Of a stretch of DNA of 6,952 nucleotides, positions 6,866 to 6,952 are shown piece by piece (positions within the stretch are counted from its first letter, which is position 1; each line of letters opens with the position of its first letter). Made by a program: the position numbers and the translations under genes. Below the pieces are notes generated by a model. It made no database searches, was not told the DNA's origin, and was given only the letters and a program-made list of their open reading frames with translations. The stretch comes from Dysgonomonas sp. (GTDB lineage Bacteria > Bacteroidota > Bacteroidia > Bacteroidales > Dysgonomonadaceae), in NCBI GenBank assembly GCA_030151105.1, contig JASLEN010000125.1, positions 1 to 6,952 of the forward strand, given 5' to 3'.

Positions 6866-6952
6866 TTATTTAAACCTGATTAAGTATTTCGTATGCTTTA
6901 CATCATCGTAGTCGAATTGCAACTCTTCTTCTACTGTTATTTTTCTTTTTGC
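6866..6952 (-). CDS. rimP: Ribosome maturation factor RimP, C-terminal end only
   Basis: Only the last 28 codons and the TAA stop (6866-6868) are inside the window; the rest lies beyond the right edge. The frame reads AKRKITVEEELQF, then DYDDVKHTKYLIRFK and stop. The tail, with alternating acidic and hydrophobic residues ending in a YLIRF-type strand, fits the C-terminal domain of RimP proteins in Bacteroidales. The position immediately before nusA (7-nt gap), in the order rimP-nusA-infB, is the stronger evidence. RimP binds free 30S subunits and helps their late assembly. The fragment is too short to identify from its sequence alone. Confidence 0.8.
   Translation of the reverse strand, partial: AKRKITVEEELQFDYDDVKHTKYLIRFK

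Overview
The window looks like a chromosomal segment of a Bacteroidota bacterium, most likely order Bacteroidales. This rests on the AT-rich sequence, the absence of Shine-Dalgarno motifs with A-rich stretches before start codons, a promoter matching the Bacteroidota form (TTTG, about 20 nt, TAnnTTTG), a NusA with a short acidic C-terminal extension, a long IF-2 with a Lys/Glu/Pro/Val-rich linker, and a Skp-like protein next to glutamate racemase. Genus cannot be fixed from the sequence alone. All six supported genes lie on the minus strand, so transcription runs from high to low coordinates.

From right to left (transcription order): the C-terminal 28 codons of a RimP-like ribosome maturation factor (6866-6952, cut by the window edge); nusA (5602-6858), 7 nt downstream; a 131-nt spacer with a good Bacteroidota-type promoter overlapping a perfect inverted repeat; infB (2636-5470); a 173-nt spacer holding a nested set of three inverted repeats (2500-2604) that would fold as minus-strand RNA; a Skp/OmpH-family periplasmic chaperone (1944-2462); murI, glutamate racemase (1105-1932), 11 nt further on; an 84-nt spacer with an 11-bp-period degenerate repeat; and dinB, DNA polymerase IV (1-1020), whose 3' end lies outside the window.

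Functionally there are two blocks. rimP-nusA-infB is the conserved transcription/translation cluster: 30S maturation, RNA polymerase pausing and antitermination, and initiator tRNA delivery. The skp-murI pair serves the cell envelope: outer-membrane protein chaperoning and D-glutamate for peptidoglycan. dinB adds translesion DNA synthesis and may be read through from murI.

No mobile element, CRISPR array, tRNA, rRNA or new defence system was found. The genes are ordinary housekeeping genes. The points worth a second look are non-coding: the nested inverted-repeat element between infB and skp, the promoter/palindrome overlap before infB, and the 11-bp periodic array before dinB.
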